Of a stretch of DNA of 64,000 bases, positions 37,141-46,058 are shown piece after piece. How positions within the stretch are numbered: the stretch's first letter is position 1; the number at the start of each line of letters is the position of its first letter. The notes beneath the pieces were generated by a model that saw nothing but the letters and a program-made list of their open reading frames with translations, had not been told where the DNA came from and ran no database searches. Source of the stretch: Natronohydrobacter thiooxidans (GTDB lineage: Bacteria > Pseudomonadota > Alphaproteobacteria > Rhodobacterales > Rhodobacteraceae); the NCBI RefSeq assembly GCF_001884735.1, contig NZ_MJAP01000003.1, positions 124,001 to 188,000 of the forward strand, in the 5' to 3' direction. The position numbers and the translations under genes are program-made.

Positions 37141-37878
37141 ATGTTCGATATCAGTTTCGGTGGCGCAGCGCTGGCGGGGCTTCTGTCCTTCCTCTCGCCC
37201 TGTATCCTGCCGATCGTCCCGTTCTACCTGTGCTATATGGCGGGATTGTCGATGGCGGAGCTGCGCGACGAACAGGGGCTGGCACCGGGCGCGCAGACAC
37301 GTCTGGTCCTCGCCTCGATTGCCTTTGCGCTGGGGGTAACGACGATTTTCATGCTTCTTGGCATGGGGGCTACGGCGCTGGGACAGACATTCATCGCTTA
37401 CCGCGACACGCTGAAATGGGTCGCGGCGGCGGTTCTCTTCGTGTTCGGGCTGCATTTTCTGGGCGTGCTGCGGATCTCGCTGCTCTATCGACAGGCACGG
37501 ATCGAAACCTCGGCCGCGCCGAAATCGGTGCTGGGTTCCTATGTCATGGGACTGGCCTTCGGCTTTGGCTGGACGCCCTGTGTCGGCCCGGCGCTGGCGG
37601 CGATTCTTATGATCGCTTCGGGCATGGGGGATATCTGGAAAGGTGCAGCACTACTGGCCGTCTACGGTCTGGCCATGAGCTTGCCCTTCGTGATTGCCGC
37701 GCTGTTTGCACGGCCCTTCCTGAACTGGGTCGCCCGCCATCGCAGCAAGCTCGCGCATATCGAGATACTCATGGGCGGGATGCTGGTACTCTTTGCGGTG
37801 CTGATCGCGACGGACAGCGTGGCCTATATTGCGGAATGGATGCTGGAGACGTTCCCCGCCTTCAGCAACATCGGATAG
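37141..37878 (+). CDS. soxV: CcdA-like membrane reductant carrier SoxV
   Basis: 245 aa with six hydrophobic segments, CcdA/DsbD-beta family. The paired Cys sit in LLSFLSPCILPIVPFYLCYM and FGFGWTPCVGPAL. It moves electrons from cytoplasmic thioredoxin to periplasmic SoxW and so to the Sox carriers. First gene of the rightward sox operon, followed 27 nt later by soxW. Confidence 0.93.
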   Translation: MFDISFGGAALAGLLSFLSPCILPIVPFYLCYMAGLSMAELRDEQGLAPGAQTRLVLASIAFALGVTTIFMLLGMGATALGQTFIAYRDTLKWVAAAVLFVFGLHFLGVLRISLLYRQARIETSAAPKSVLGSYVMGLAFGFGWTPCVGPALAAILMIASGMGDIWKGAALLAVYGLAMSLPFVIAALFARPFLNWVARHRSKLAHIEILMGGMLVLFAVLIATDSVAYIAEWMLETFPAFSNIG

Positions 37879-37905
37879 TTTTGACACCAATGGGAGGATG
37901 ATGTG

Positions 37906-38472
37906 ATGTTTCGGACTAAAGTGAAAGCGGCCCTTGTCGCTCTGCTCCTGGCCCTGCCCGCCCATGCAACGCCTGTCGGTGATGACGGTCTGCACAAACC
38001 TGACTGGATCGTAGAGACCTTTCGCGACATGCGCGACGATCTCGAAGACGCGGCCGCCCAAGGCAAACGCCTGCTGCTGATGTTCGAGCAACGCGGCTGC
38101 ATCTATTGCACGCGGATGCACGAAAACGTCTATCCCGATCCCGAAATCACCCGGATGCTGACCGAGGATTACATGGTCATCCAGATCAATCTCTTTGGCA
38201 ATGTCCCGATCACGGATTTCGACGGCACTACGCTGGACGAGCGCGACATGGCCCGCCGCTGGGGCGTCGTGTTCACGCCAACCCTGATCTTCGCCCCCGA
38301 ATCGCCCCCGGACGCAGGCACGATGCGCGACGCGGCGGTGATGATCATGCCCGGCGCCTTCGAGCGCGGAACCACCCGGCTGATGCTGCGATGGGTGCTT
38401 GAAAAAGGCTATGATGGCGAGGAACATTTCCAGCATTATGTCGCGCGGATGCTGCGTGACAACGCGAACTGA
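37906..38472 (+). CDS. soxW: Periplasmic thioredoxin SoxW
   Basis: 188 aa; ATG 37906 with GGGAGGATG upstream (GTG 37903 is possible). Signal peptide ending near HAT, thioredoxin fold with EQRGCIYCTRMHENV and cis-Pro in VVFTPTLIF. It is the partner of SoxV. A 194-bp gap to soxX follows that holds an operator-like repeat. Confidence 0.9.
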   Translation: MFRTKVKAALVALLLALPAHATPVGDDGLHKPDWIVETFRDMRDDLEDAAAQGKRLLLMFEQRGCIYCTRMHENVYPDPEITRMLTEDYMVIQINLFGNVPITDFDGTTLDERDMARRWGVVFTPTLIFAPESPPDAGTMRDAAVMIMPGAFERGTTRLMLRWVLEKGYDGEEHFQHYVARMLRDNAN

Positions 38473-38536
38473 GAAAGTTTCTCTGGGAAATTCAATGGGC
38501 TGCCCTCATATTTTTAAGGTCAGGTTTCCGCTATCA

Positions 38537-38562
38537 GAACATGCACAAAAAACAATATGCAA
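38537..38562. promoter_or_regulatory. SoxR operator candidate, soxW-soxX gap
   Basis: GAACATGC (38537-38544), N10, ATATGCAA (38555-38562): same geometry as the repeat at 37056, shared core AACAT-N-ATATG. It lies 105 bp before the soxX start in an A-rich stretch. Supports a second promoter for soxX onward. Confidence 0.55.
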
Positions 38563-38666
38563 AAAAACGAATTTTCATTTGCAGCAATCGTACACTGTGG
38601 TCTATGGTCGCGGTCACGGTGAGCTTGGGAGAGCGCATCACCGTCAAACCGTCTGGGAGGGCATTC

Positions 38667-39161
38667 ATGACACGACGTTCACTTACTGCAGCCTGCACTG
38701 TTTCGGTTGCCCTCTGGGCCAGCGCCCCGGGCGCGGAAATCGCGCCCGCAGATGTGGTCTGGGAAGACGAGATTGCCATCCCCGTGTCGCTGAGCGGCAC
38801 GCCCGGCGATCCGGTTGCCGGCGCGAATGCCCTCTCCAGCCGGTCCATCGGCAATTGCCTGTCCTGCCATGAGAACACGGCGATGCCCGAACATGATTTT
38901 CAGGGAAATATCGGCCCATCGCTTGACGGTGCAGGAGCGCGCTGGAGTGAAGCAGAATTGCGCGGGATCGTGGCGAATGCCAAGCGCGTGTTTCCCGATT
39001 CCATGATGCCGGTATTCTACCATGACAATCCGGCGGATTATGTGCGGCCGGGCGATGCCTATACCGGCAATGCATACGATCCCGACACTTTCTCCACATT
39101 GCTGTCAGCACAGCAGATTGAAGATATCGTGGCCTATCTGACGACCTTGACCGATTGGTGA
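38667..39161 (+). CDS. soxX: Cytochrome c SoxX
   Basis: 164 aa from ATG 38667 (GGGAGGG upstream). Signal peptide to about residue 23. One heme site CLSCH (64-68) and candidate Met ligand M113/M114 (DSMMPVF). It forms the SoxXA heterodimer that attaches thiosulfate to SoxYZ. Confidence 0.93.
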   Translation: MTRRSLTAACTVSVALWASAPGAEIAPADVVWEDEIAIPVSLSGTPGDPVAGANALSSRSIGNCLSCHENTAMPEHDFQGNIGPSLDGAGARWSEAELRGIVANAKRVFPDSMMPVFYHDNPADYVRPGDAYTGNAYDPDTFSTLLSAQQIEDIVAYLTTLTDW

Positions 39162-39220
39162 GCCATAGGATCACGGCGTAGAAAGAGACCTGAAATGCAA
39201 GCATATGAGAGGATGACAAG

Positions 39221-39637
39221 ATGCTGACAAGACGCGATACCATGGCACTTGGCCTTGGCGTGGCTGCTGTCGCGATGGTTCCGGGCGTGGCAAGCGCCTC
39301 GGCTATCGAGGACGCGATTTCCGCATTCACAGGTGGCGCCGCCGTGACCGATGGCGGCGTGACCATCAACGCCCCCGAGATCGCCGAGAATGGCAACACG
39401 GTTCCGATCGAGGTCGAGGCCGCAGGCGCCGTGTCGATCATGATGCTCGCCGCGGGCAACCCGACGCCGGGCGTGGCGACATTCAATTTCGGCGAAGGCG
39501 CAGGCACCTCACGCGCGGCGACCCGCATTCGTCTGGGTGGCACCCAGGACGTGATCGCCATCGCCAGACTGGCGGATGGCAGCTTCGCGCGCGGCGCGGT
39601 CGAAGTGAAAGTGACCATCGGCGGCTGTGGCGGCTGA
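39221..39637 (+). CDS. soxY: Sulfur carrier subunit SoxY
   Basis: 138 aa. Tat-type signal (RRDTMALGLG...ASA). The C-terminus ends in GGCGG, the swinging arm whose Cys carries all sulfur intermediates. ATG 39221 follows GAGAGGATG. It is exported folded together with SoxZ. Confidence 0.97.
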   Translation: MLTRRDTMALGLGVAAVAMVPGVASASAIEDAISAFTGGAAVTDGGVTINAPEIAENGNTVPIEVEAAGAVSIMMLAAGNPTPGVATFNFGEGAGTSRAATRIRLGGTQDVIAIARLADGSFARGAVEVKVTIGGCGG

Positions 39638-39682
39638 TCCGGCCTGCCCTGACCTTCCAATACTCAATCGAGGAGACATCTT

Positions 39683-40009
39683 ATGTCTGACGTCAGACCC
39701 CGCATCCGCCTGCCACGTTCCGCCAAAGCGGGCGACGTGGTCGAGGTGAAAACCCTGATCAGCCACAATATGGAAACCGGCCAGCGCCGCGATGGTTCGG
39801 GCAATGTGATCCCGCGCCAGATCATCAACCGTTTCACCTGCGAATATGCAGGCAAGATGGTGGTGGATATGGAAATGCACCCGGCCATCTCGGCCAACCC
39901 CTATGTCGAATTCGATGTGAAAGTCGAGGAATCGGCAGAGTTTGTCTTCACCTGGTACGATGACGACGGCTCGGTCTATTCCGAAACCCAGGCTTTCGAG
40001 GTCGGGTAA
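39683..40009 (+). CDS. soxZ: Sulfur carrier partner SoxZ
   Basis: 108 aa without a signal peptide, as usual since it is carried out with SoxY. VKTLISHNMETGQRRDGSG and FTWYDDDGSVYSE are family stretches of its Ig-like fold. Lies 45 nt after soxY. Confidence 0.97.
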   Translation: MSDVRPRIRLPRSAKAGDVVEVKTLISHNMETGQRRDGSGNVIPRQIINRFTCEYAGKMVVDMEMHPAISANPYVEFDVKVEESAEFVFTWYDDDGSVYSETQAFEVG

Positions 40010-40045
40010 TATTCTAGGTCGCAGCCAGTCTGGGAGGAGACACGC

Positions 40046-40903
40046 ATGAAGACCATCACCAAGCTTTGGGCGACTGCGGCCATCTGCGGGGCCATGCTTT
40101 CCGGCATGGCTCAGGCAGACCCGCATCCCGATGCTGAACTGATCATCGAGGGTGAATTGCACCTTGCGACCCGCGCCGCACCGGCAGAGCATCTGGGCGG
40201 CGTGTTTCCCGAGATCTATTCGGGCTGGCTGTTCCGCACGGATGAAACCCGTGCGCTGCAAATGGATGATTTCGATAATCCCGGCATTCTGTTCACTGAA
40301 CGCGGGCAGGATCGGTGGGACGCTGCCGATGGCAATGCCGGACAATCCTGCGCGGATTGCCACGGCGATATCGAGTCGATGGCCGGTGTCCGGGCGGTGA
40401 TGCCCAAGATCAACGAAGATGGTGAACTCTGGGCATTGGAGAATTACATCAATAACTGCCGCACCGCGCGCATGGAGGCCGATGCCTGGGGCTGGAACAG
40501 CGAGCCGATGAAGGATATGACCGCGCTGATCTCGCTGCAATCGCGCGGGATGCCTGTCGCGGTTCAGATGGATGGCGAGTATGCCCCCTTCTGGGAACAA
40601 GGGCGTGAGATGTATTACACGCGCTTCGGTCAGCTGGAGATGTCCTGCGCCAATTGCCACGAGGATAACTGGGGCCGGATGATCCGCGCCGACCATCTGT
40701 CACAGGGCATGTCGAACGGCTTTCCGACCTATCGCCTGAAGAACGCAACCATCGTGCCGCTGCACCAGCGCTTCCGCGGCTGTATCCGCGACACGCGCGG
40801 CGAAACCTTCCGCGAAGGCTCGCCCGAGTTCATCGCGCTGGAACTCTATGTATCCTCGCGCGGCCTCGGCCTGCCCATCGAGGGTGTATCAGTGCGTCAG
40901 TAA
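40046..40903 (+). CDS. soxA: Diheme cytochrome c SoxA
   Basis: 285 aa with a signal peptide (cleavage near MAQA, 21-24). Two heme sites, CADCH (102-106) and CANCH (201-205). Cys246 in RFRGCIRDTRG is the conserved cysteine that becomes the persulfide heme ligand at the active site. With SoxX it oxidatively couples thiosulfate to SoxY. Confidence 0.96.
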   Translation: MKTITKLWATAAICGAMLSGMAQADPHPDAELIIEGELHLATRAAPAEHLGGVFPEIYSGWLFRTDETRALQMDDFDNPGILFTERGQDRWDAADGNAGQSCADCHGDIESMAGVRAVMPKINEDGELWALENYINNCRTARMEADAWGWNSEPMKDMTALISLQSRGMPVAVQMDGEYAPFWEQGREMYYTRFGQLEMSCANCHEDNWGRMIRADHLSQGMSNGFPTYRLKNATIVPLHQRFRGCIRDTRGETFREGSPEFIALELYVSSRGLGLPIEGVSVRQ

Positions 40904-40912
40904 CTGTCTGAC

Positions 40913-40958
40913 GGGGCGCTGCCAGAGGCAGCGCCCCGTAGCGGGCTGGCTTTTTTTT
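40913..40958 (+). terminator. Strong hairpin with offset T-tract between soxA and soxB
   Basis: GGGGCGCTGCC (40913-40923) and GGCAGCGCCCC (40927-40937) form an 11-bp stem with a 3-nt loop; eight T follow at 40951-40958 after 13 nt. It may end part of the transcripts or protect the soxXYZA message, giving more carrier than SoxB-F. Confidence 0.55.
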
Positions 40959-41042
40959 GGCCCTAGAATATTCAAACTTTCGAAGATTGGCATGTGGCAA
41001 CACCCTCCCGCGCCCTGCCATCTCTCACAAGGAGAAGCTCTC

Positions 41043-42740
41043 ATGATATCCCGGCGCGAATTCCTGCAAGCCTCCATCGCGGCCTCGGCGCTTTACGGCA
41101 TTTCCGGTTTCGGGAACTGGTCGAAACTGGCCGCACAGCAGGCATTGACGCAGGAGGATCTGCTGCGTTTCGACACTTTCGGGAATGTCTCGCTGATCCA
41201 CATAACCGATATTCATGCCCAGCTGAAACCGATCTGGTTCCGCGAACCCGAGTGGAATATCGGCGTGGGCGGCGTGAAGGGCAAGCCGCCGCATGTCGTG
41301 GGCAAAGAGTTCATCGAGATGTTCAATCTTACCCCCGGTTCCGCCGATGCCTATGCGCTGACCTATGTCGATTTCGAGGCCCTTGGACGCACCTACGGGC
41401 GCATGGGCGGCATGGACCGTGTGGCGACCGTGGTCAAGGCGATCCGCGCCGACCGTCCTGATGCGCTGCTGCTTGATGGCGGCGATACATGGCATGGCTC
41501 GATGACCAGCTACCTGACCAAAGGGCAGGATGTGGTCAATGTGATGAACGCGCTCGGCGTCGAGGCCATGACCTCGCATTGGGAATGGACCTTGGGTCAG
41601 GACCGCGTCCGCGAGATCGTGGCCGATCTGCCCTTCCCCTTCCTGGGCCAGAATATCTTTGACAATGAATGGAATGAACCCTCGGAAGAATTCGAACCAT
41701 ATACTTGGTTTGAACGCGGTGGGGTGAAGATCGCCGTGATCGGGCAAGCTTTCCCCTATATGCCGATTGCCAATCCGGGCTGGAAGTTCCCCGATTTCAG
41801 CTTCGGCATCCGCGAGAGCCGGATGCAGGAAATGGTCAATGAGGTGCGCGATCAGGGTGCGGAACTGGTCGTGGTGCTGTCGCATAACGGTTTCGATGTG
41901 GACCGCCAGATGGCGGGCCGCGTTCAGGGCATTGACGTGGTGCTGACCGGCCATACCCATGACGCGCTGCCTGAACCCGTGATCGTGGGCGAGACACTTC
42001 TGATCGCCTCGGGCAGCCATGGCAAGTTCGTAACCCGGCTGGATCTGGATGTGCGTGACGGGCGCATGATGGGCTTCCGCCACAAGCTGATCCCGATCTT
42101 CGCCGATGTGATCACGCCTGACGCCGATATGGCTACCCTGATCGAGGCCGAGCGCGCGCCCTTCAAGGACCAGCTTGAAGAGGTCATCGGTCATACGGAT
42201 TCACTGCTCTATCGCCGCGGCAATTTCAACGGCACCTGGGACGATCTGATCTGCGAGGCGATGATCGAGGAGCGCGACGCCGAAATCGCCATGTCGCCGG
42301 GGGTGCGCTGGGGCGCGAGCCTTCTGCCGGGGGATGCGATCACCCGCGAGGATATCCACAATGTCACCTCGATGACCTATGGCCAGTGCTACCGCACCGA
42401 GATGACCGGCGAGTTCCTGAAGGTTGTCCTCGAAGACGTGGCCGACAATATCTTCAACCCCGATCCCTATTTCCAGCAGGGCGGCGATATGGTGCGCATC
42501 GGCGGGCTTGGCTATCATGTCGATGTCTCGGCTCCGGTGAATGCGCGCATCTCGAATATGACGCTTCTGAGCACAGGCGAGACGATTGATCCTGCGCGCA
42601 ACTATGTCGTCGCCGGTTGGGCCTCCGTGAACCCCGAAACCGAAGGCCCCCAGATCTGGGATGTCGTTGAAAACCATATCCGCAAGATTGGCCGTGTAAG
42701 CCTTGAGCCGAACACTTCGGTTCAGGTCAGCGGCCTGTAA
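41043..42740 (+). CDS. soxB: SoxB, thiosulfohydrolase
   Basis: 565 aa from ATG 41043 (AAGGAGA upstream). Tat signal SRREFLQASI. Dimanganese 5'-nucleotidase-family motifs: HITDIHAQL, DGGDTWHGS, LSHNGFD and GHTHDALP. It releases sulfate from S-sulfonated SoxY. Length fits the family. Confidence 0.96.
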   Translation: MISRREFLQASIAASALYGISGFGNWSKLAAQQALTQEDLLRFDTFGNVSLIHITDIHAQLKPIWFREPEWNIGVGGVKGKPPHVVGKEFIEMFNLTPGSADAYALTYVDFEALGRTYGRMGGMDRVATVVKAIRADRPDALLLDGGDTWHGSMTSYLTKGQDVVNVMNALGVEAMTSHWEWTLGQDRVREIVADLPFPFLGQNIFDNEWNEPSEEFEPYTWFERGGVKIAVIGQAFPYMPIANPGWKFPDFSFGIRESRMQEMVNEVRDQGAELVVVLSHNGFDVDRQMAGRVQGIDVVLTGHTHDALPEPVIVGETLLIASGSHGKFVTRLDLDVRDGRMMGFRHKLIPIFADVITPDADMATLIEAERAPFKDQLEEVIGHTDSLLYRRGNFNGTWDDLICEAMIEERDAEIAMSPGVRWGASLLPGDAITREDIHNVTSMTYGQCYRTEMTGEFLKVVLEDVADNIFNPDPYFQQGGDMVRIGGLGYHVDVSAPVNARISNMTLLSTGETIDPARNYVVAGWASVNPETEGPQIWDVVENHIRKIGRVSLEPNTSVQVSGL

Positions 42741-42770
42741 GCCACAAGAACAACCAGAGGAACCGTCGTC

Positions 42771-44057
42771 ATGTCAGATACATCAAATGACGCCCCCGAC
42801 ACGCCACGCGGCCCCTCCCGCCGCGATTTTCTGCGCACGGCTGGTCTGGCCGCCGGGGGCGCTGTGGTCGGGGTCGGGGCCAGCGCCTCGACCCCGGACC
42901 CGCTGATCACGGAAGTTCAGCCTTTCGCCTCTTTCCTCGGTGAGGGGGTGGATGCCACGCCTTACGGAATGCCGATCCGTTTCGAGGATCATGTGGTGCG
43001 GCGCAATGTGGAATGGCTGACAGCAGATCCGATCAGTTCGATCAATTTCACCCCGATCCATGCGCTGGATGGCACGATCACGCCGCAGGGCTGCGCGTTT
43101 GAGCGCCACCATTCCGGCGCCATCGAGATCAGCAAGGACGAATACCGGCTGATGATCAACGGGCTGGTCGAGCGTCCGCTGGTCTTTACCTTTGGCGACC
43201 TGATGCGCCTGCCGCGCGAAACCCGCGTGCATTTCTGCGAATGCGCCGCCAATAGCGGCATGGAATGGGGCGGCGCGCAGCTCAATGGCGCGCAATTCAC
43301 CCATGGTATGATCCATAATATGGAATACACCGGCGTCACCCTGCGCACGCTGCTGAATGAGGCGGGCGTGAAGCCTGAAGGATCGTGGATCTATGTCGAG
43401 GGGCATGATGCGTCATCGAATGGCCGCTCGATCCCGATGGAAAAGGCGCTTGATGACTGCATGATCGCCTTCTTCGCCAATGGCGAGGCATTGCGCATGG
43501 AGCATGGCTATCCAGTGCGGCTGGTCGTGCCGGGCTGGGAGGGCAATCTCTGGGTCAAATGGCTGCGCCGGATTGCCGTGATGGATGGCCCGGTGCAGAG
43601 CCGCGAAGAGACCTCGAAATACACCGATCTCATGCCCGACGGGCGCGCGCGCAAATGGACCTGGGCCATGCATGCGAAATCCGTCGTCACCTCGCCCTCG
43701 CCGCAAATGCCCATCGGCCACGGTCCGGGGCCGATGGTGATTACCGGGCTGGCATGGTCAGGTCTGGGCAAGATCGCGCGCGTGGATGTCTCGCTTGATG
43801 GTGGTGTCAATTGGCAGACCGCGCGCCTGGCCACGGAACCGGGCGACAAGGCCGTGACGCGCTTCTATCTGGATCATGTCTGGGACGGGCAGCCCATGTT
43901 CGTGCAGTCGCGCGCGATGGATGAAACCGGCTATGTCCAGCCCACAAAGGAACAGCTCCGCGCCATTCGCGGGCTGAACTCGATCTATCACAACAACGCC
44001 ATCCAGACCTGGTATGTCAATGAGAACGGGGACGCTGAAAATGTCGAAGTGTCGTAA
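42771..44057 (+). CDS. soxC: Sulfane dehydrogenase molybdoprotein SoxC
   Basis: 428 aa with a Tat signal (SRRDFLRTAGLAAGG). Sulfite-oxidase-type fold; Mo ligand Cys in VHFCECAANSG. It acts as SoxCD on SoxY-persulfide, removing six electrons, so no sulfur globules are expected. Its 3' end overlaps soxD by 17 nt. Confidence 0.95.
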   Translation: MSDTSNDAPDTPRGPSRRDFLRTAGLAAGGAVVGVGASASTPDPLITEVQPFASFLGEGVDATPYGMPIRFEDHVVRRNVEWLTADPISSINFTPIHALDGTITPQGCAFERHHSGAIEISKDEYRLMINGLVERPLVFTFGDLMRLPRETRVHFCECAANSGMEWGGAQLNGAQFTHGMIHNMEYTGVTLRTLLNEAGVKPEGSWIYVEGHDASSNGRSIPMEKALDDCMIAFFANGEALRMEHGYPVRLVVPGWEGNLWVKWLRRIAVMDGPVQSREETSKYTDLMPDGRARKWTWAMHAKSVVTSPSPQMPIGHGPGPMVITGLAWSGLGKIARVDVSLDGGVNWQTARLATEPGDKAVTRFYLDHVWDGQPMFVQSRAMDETGYVQPTKEQLRAIRGLNSIYHNNAIQTWYVNENGDAENVEVS

Positions 44058-45126
44058 TCTGCTGGCAGGGACCGCCCTGCTGACGCTCATCGCCCCGCCT
44101 GTGCTGGCCGAGTCTCTGGGCATCGGGCGGCTGGCCCTGCCCGAAGAGATCGCCGCCTGGGATGTGGCCGTCATGCCGGATGGGCGCGGCCTGCCCGAAG
44201 GGCGCGGCAATGTGATGGATGGCGAGGATCACTGGATCGACCGTTGCGCGGTCTGCCACGGCGATTTCGCCGAAGGAGCCGGGGCTTGGCCCGCGATTGT
44301 CGGCGGGCGTGGCACGCTGACTGCCGAACGCCCCCTGAAGACGGTCGAATCCTACTGGCCCTATCTCTCGACAGTCTGGGATTACATCAACCGCTCGATG
44401 CCTTTCGGTGCGGCACAGACGCTCGAAACGGACGAAGTCTATGCGATCACCGCCTATATCCTCTATTCGGCTGGGCTGGTGGATGATGATTTCGAACTCA
44501 GCCACGAGAATTTCACCGAGATCCGGCTTCCAAACGAAGGCGGCTTCTATCTCGATGACCGTGCAGAGGTGGAATTCCCGACGTTCCAGCAAGAGCCCTG
44601 CATGAGCGATTGCCGTGACGCCGTGTCGATTTCTGCGCGTGCCACCGATATTGACGTGACCCCGGAATTCCCGGTGATCCGCTTTCACTATTCGGACGGG
44701 TCTGCACCAGTGATCGAGGCAACCGAAGCCAGCGCCGCAGAGGCCGTCGAGGAAGCTGCTGCGCCCGAAACTGCTGCTGAAGACGTGCAGGTCGCGTCAC
44801 TCGATCCCGCGCTGGTAGCGGCTGGCGAAACTGCATGGCGCCAATGCCGGACCTGTCACCAGCTTGGCGATGGCGCACGCAATGGCACCGGCCCGCAACT
44901 GAACGGGATTGTTGGTGCCGCTGCCGGTCAGGTCGATGGGTTCCGCTATTCCCCGGCCATTACCGAAGCAGCAGCCGCTGGTCTGATCTGGACCGAAGAA
45001 GCACTTGACGCCTTCCTTGAAAATCCGGCAGGTAAGATCCCACGCAACCGCATGTCCTTCCGGGGGGTGCGCAGCGTGGACGAGCGGGCGGCGCTGATCG
45101 CCTATCTGGCCTCGCATTCAGACTGA
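44041..45126 (+). CDS. soxD: Diheme cytochrome c SoxD
   Basis: 361 aa from ATG 44041, inside the end of soxC. Signal peptide to about residue 23. Heme sites CAVCH (69-73) and CRTCH (269-273), joined by an Ala/Glu-rich linker (about 225-255). Electron-accepting subunit of SoxCD. Confidence 0.94.
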   Translation: MSKCRNLLAGTALLTLIAPPVLAESLGIGRLALPEEIAAWDVAVMPDGRGLPEGRGNVMDGEDHWIDRCAVCHGDFAEGAGAWPAIVGGRGTLTAERPLKTVESYWPYLSTVWDYINRSMPFGAAQTLETDEVYAITAYILYSAGLVDDDFELSHENFTEIRLPNEGGFYLDDRAEVEFPTFQQEPCMSDCRDAVSISARATDIDVTPEFPVIRFHYSDGSAPVIEATEASAAEAVEEAAAPETAAEDVQVASLDPALVAAGETAWRQCRTCHQLGDGARNGTGPQLNGIVGAAAGQVDGFRYSPAITEAAAAGLIWTEEALDAFLENPAGKIPRNRMSFRGVRSVDERAALIAYLASHSD

Positions 45127-45134
45127 TCGGAGTG

Positions 45135-45857
45135 ATGGTGAAACCGCGTCTTGTTCTGACCTTCTGCCTCGGCCTCGCCCTGATCCCGATGGAGGCGCTC
45201 TCACAGGCATCTCCGATCGGCGATGCGACCACCGGGGCAGAGGTTTACCGGCGCGAATGCGCGAGTTGCCACCAGATCGGGGAGGGCGCGGTCCATCGGA
45301 TCGGGCCGCATCTGAATCGCATATTCGACCGTGGCGCAGGCAGCCACAGCGATTTCCGCTATTCCGACGCGCTTCTTCGGCAGGGCCGTGACGGGCTGAA
45401 ATGGGATCTGCGTCGCCTTGATGCCTATATCGAGAATCCACGTGCGCTGGTTTCTGGCACCCGCATGTCCTATCGCGGCCTGAAGGATGCCCAGCGCCGC
45501 GCTGATCTGATCGCATATCTGCGCGTCTATTCCGACCAGCCGCAGAACATTCCCGAAGCCTCGCCCACCGCTGTCATCCGAGAGGTTGACCTGCCGGAGT
45601 CTGTGCTCGCAATCGAAGGCGATGTCGAATATGGTGAATTCCTGAGCAGCGAATGCACGACCTGCCACCAGCGCACCGGCTCTGACGCAGGTATTCCGGG
45701 CATTGTCGGCTGGCCGGAAGAGGATTTCGTCGTCGCCATGCATGCCTATAAGCAGAAACTGCGCCCCCATGCCGTGATGCAATCCGTGGCCGCGCGGCTG
45801 GATGACGAGGAAATCGCGGCGCTGGCCGCCTATTTCCATGCACTCGCGCGCGAATAA
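45135..45857 (+). CDS. soxE: Diheme cytochrome c SoxE
   Basis: 240 aa from ATG 45135 (GTG 45132 is possible). Signal peptide to about residue 26. Heme sites CASCH (42-46) and CTTCH (174-178). In Paracoccus, SoxE is a c-type cytochrome coded with SoxF outside the minimal SoxXYZABCD set. It is 8 nt after soxD; the 201-bp spacer to soxF shows no gene that I can support. Confidence 0.9.
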   Translation: MVKPRLVLTFCLGLALIPMEALSQASPIGDATTGAEVYRRECASCHQIGEGAVHRIGPHLNRIFDRGAGSHSDFRYSDALLRQGRDGLKWDLRRLDAYIENPRALVSGTRMSYRGLKDAQRRADLIAYLRVYSDQPQNIPEASPTAVIREVDLPESVLAIEGDVEYGEFLSSECTTCHQRTGSDAGIPGIVGWPEEDFVVAMHAYKQKLRPHAVMQSVAARLDDEEIAALAAYFHALARE

Positions 45858-46058
45858 GAACCCTGTCGCGTCCCACATGCTCCGGCGACGCCAGACTGCA
45901 CGACTGCGCCAGGGCAAGGCTACCTCTGTTTCGCAGGTTTCGCGCCGCGTGGAACAGTATTTCGTCCGGATCAACCCGTTGCGCAAGAAGGATCTGGACA
46001 AGGTGGGAGGAATGGCGCGACACCTGCCTTTCGAGGCACAACTGGGAGAGACAACACC

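Noticed and set aside
45858..46058. Possible small gene between soxE and soxF
   Set aside because: A short open frame exists but has no ribosome site, domain or signal; treated as spacer.
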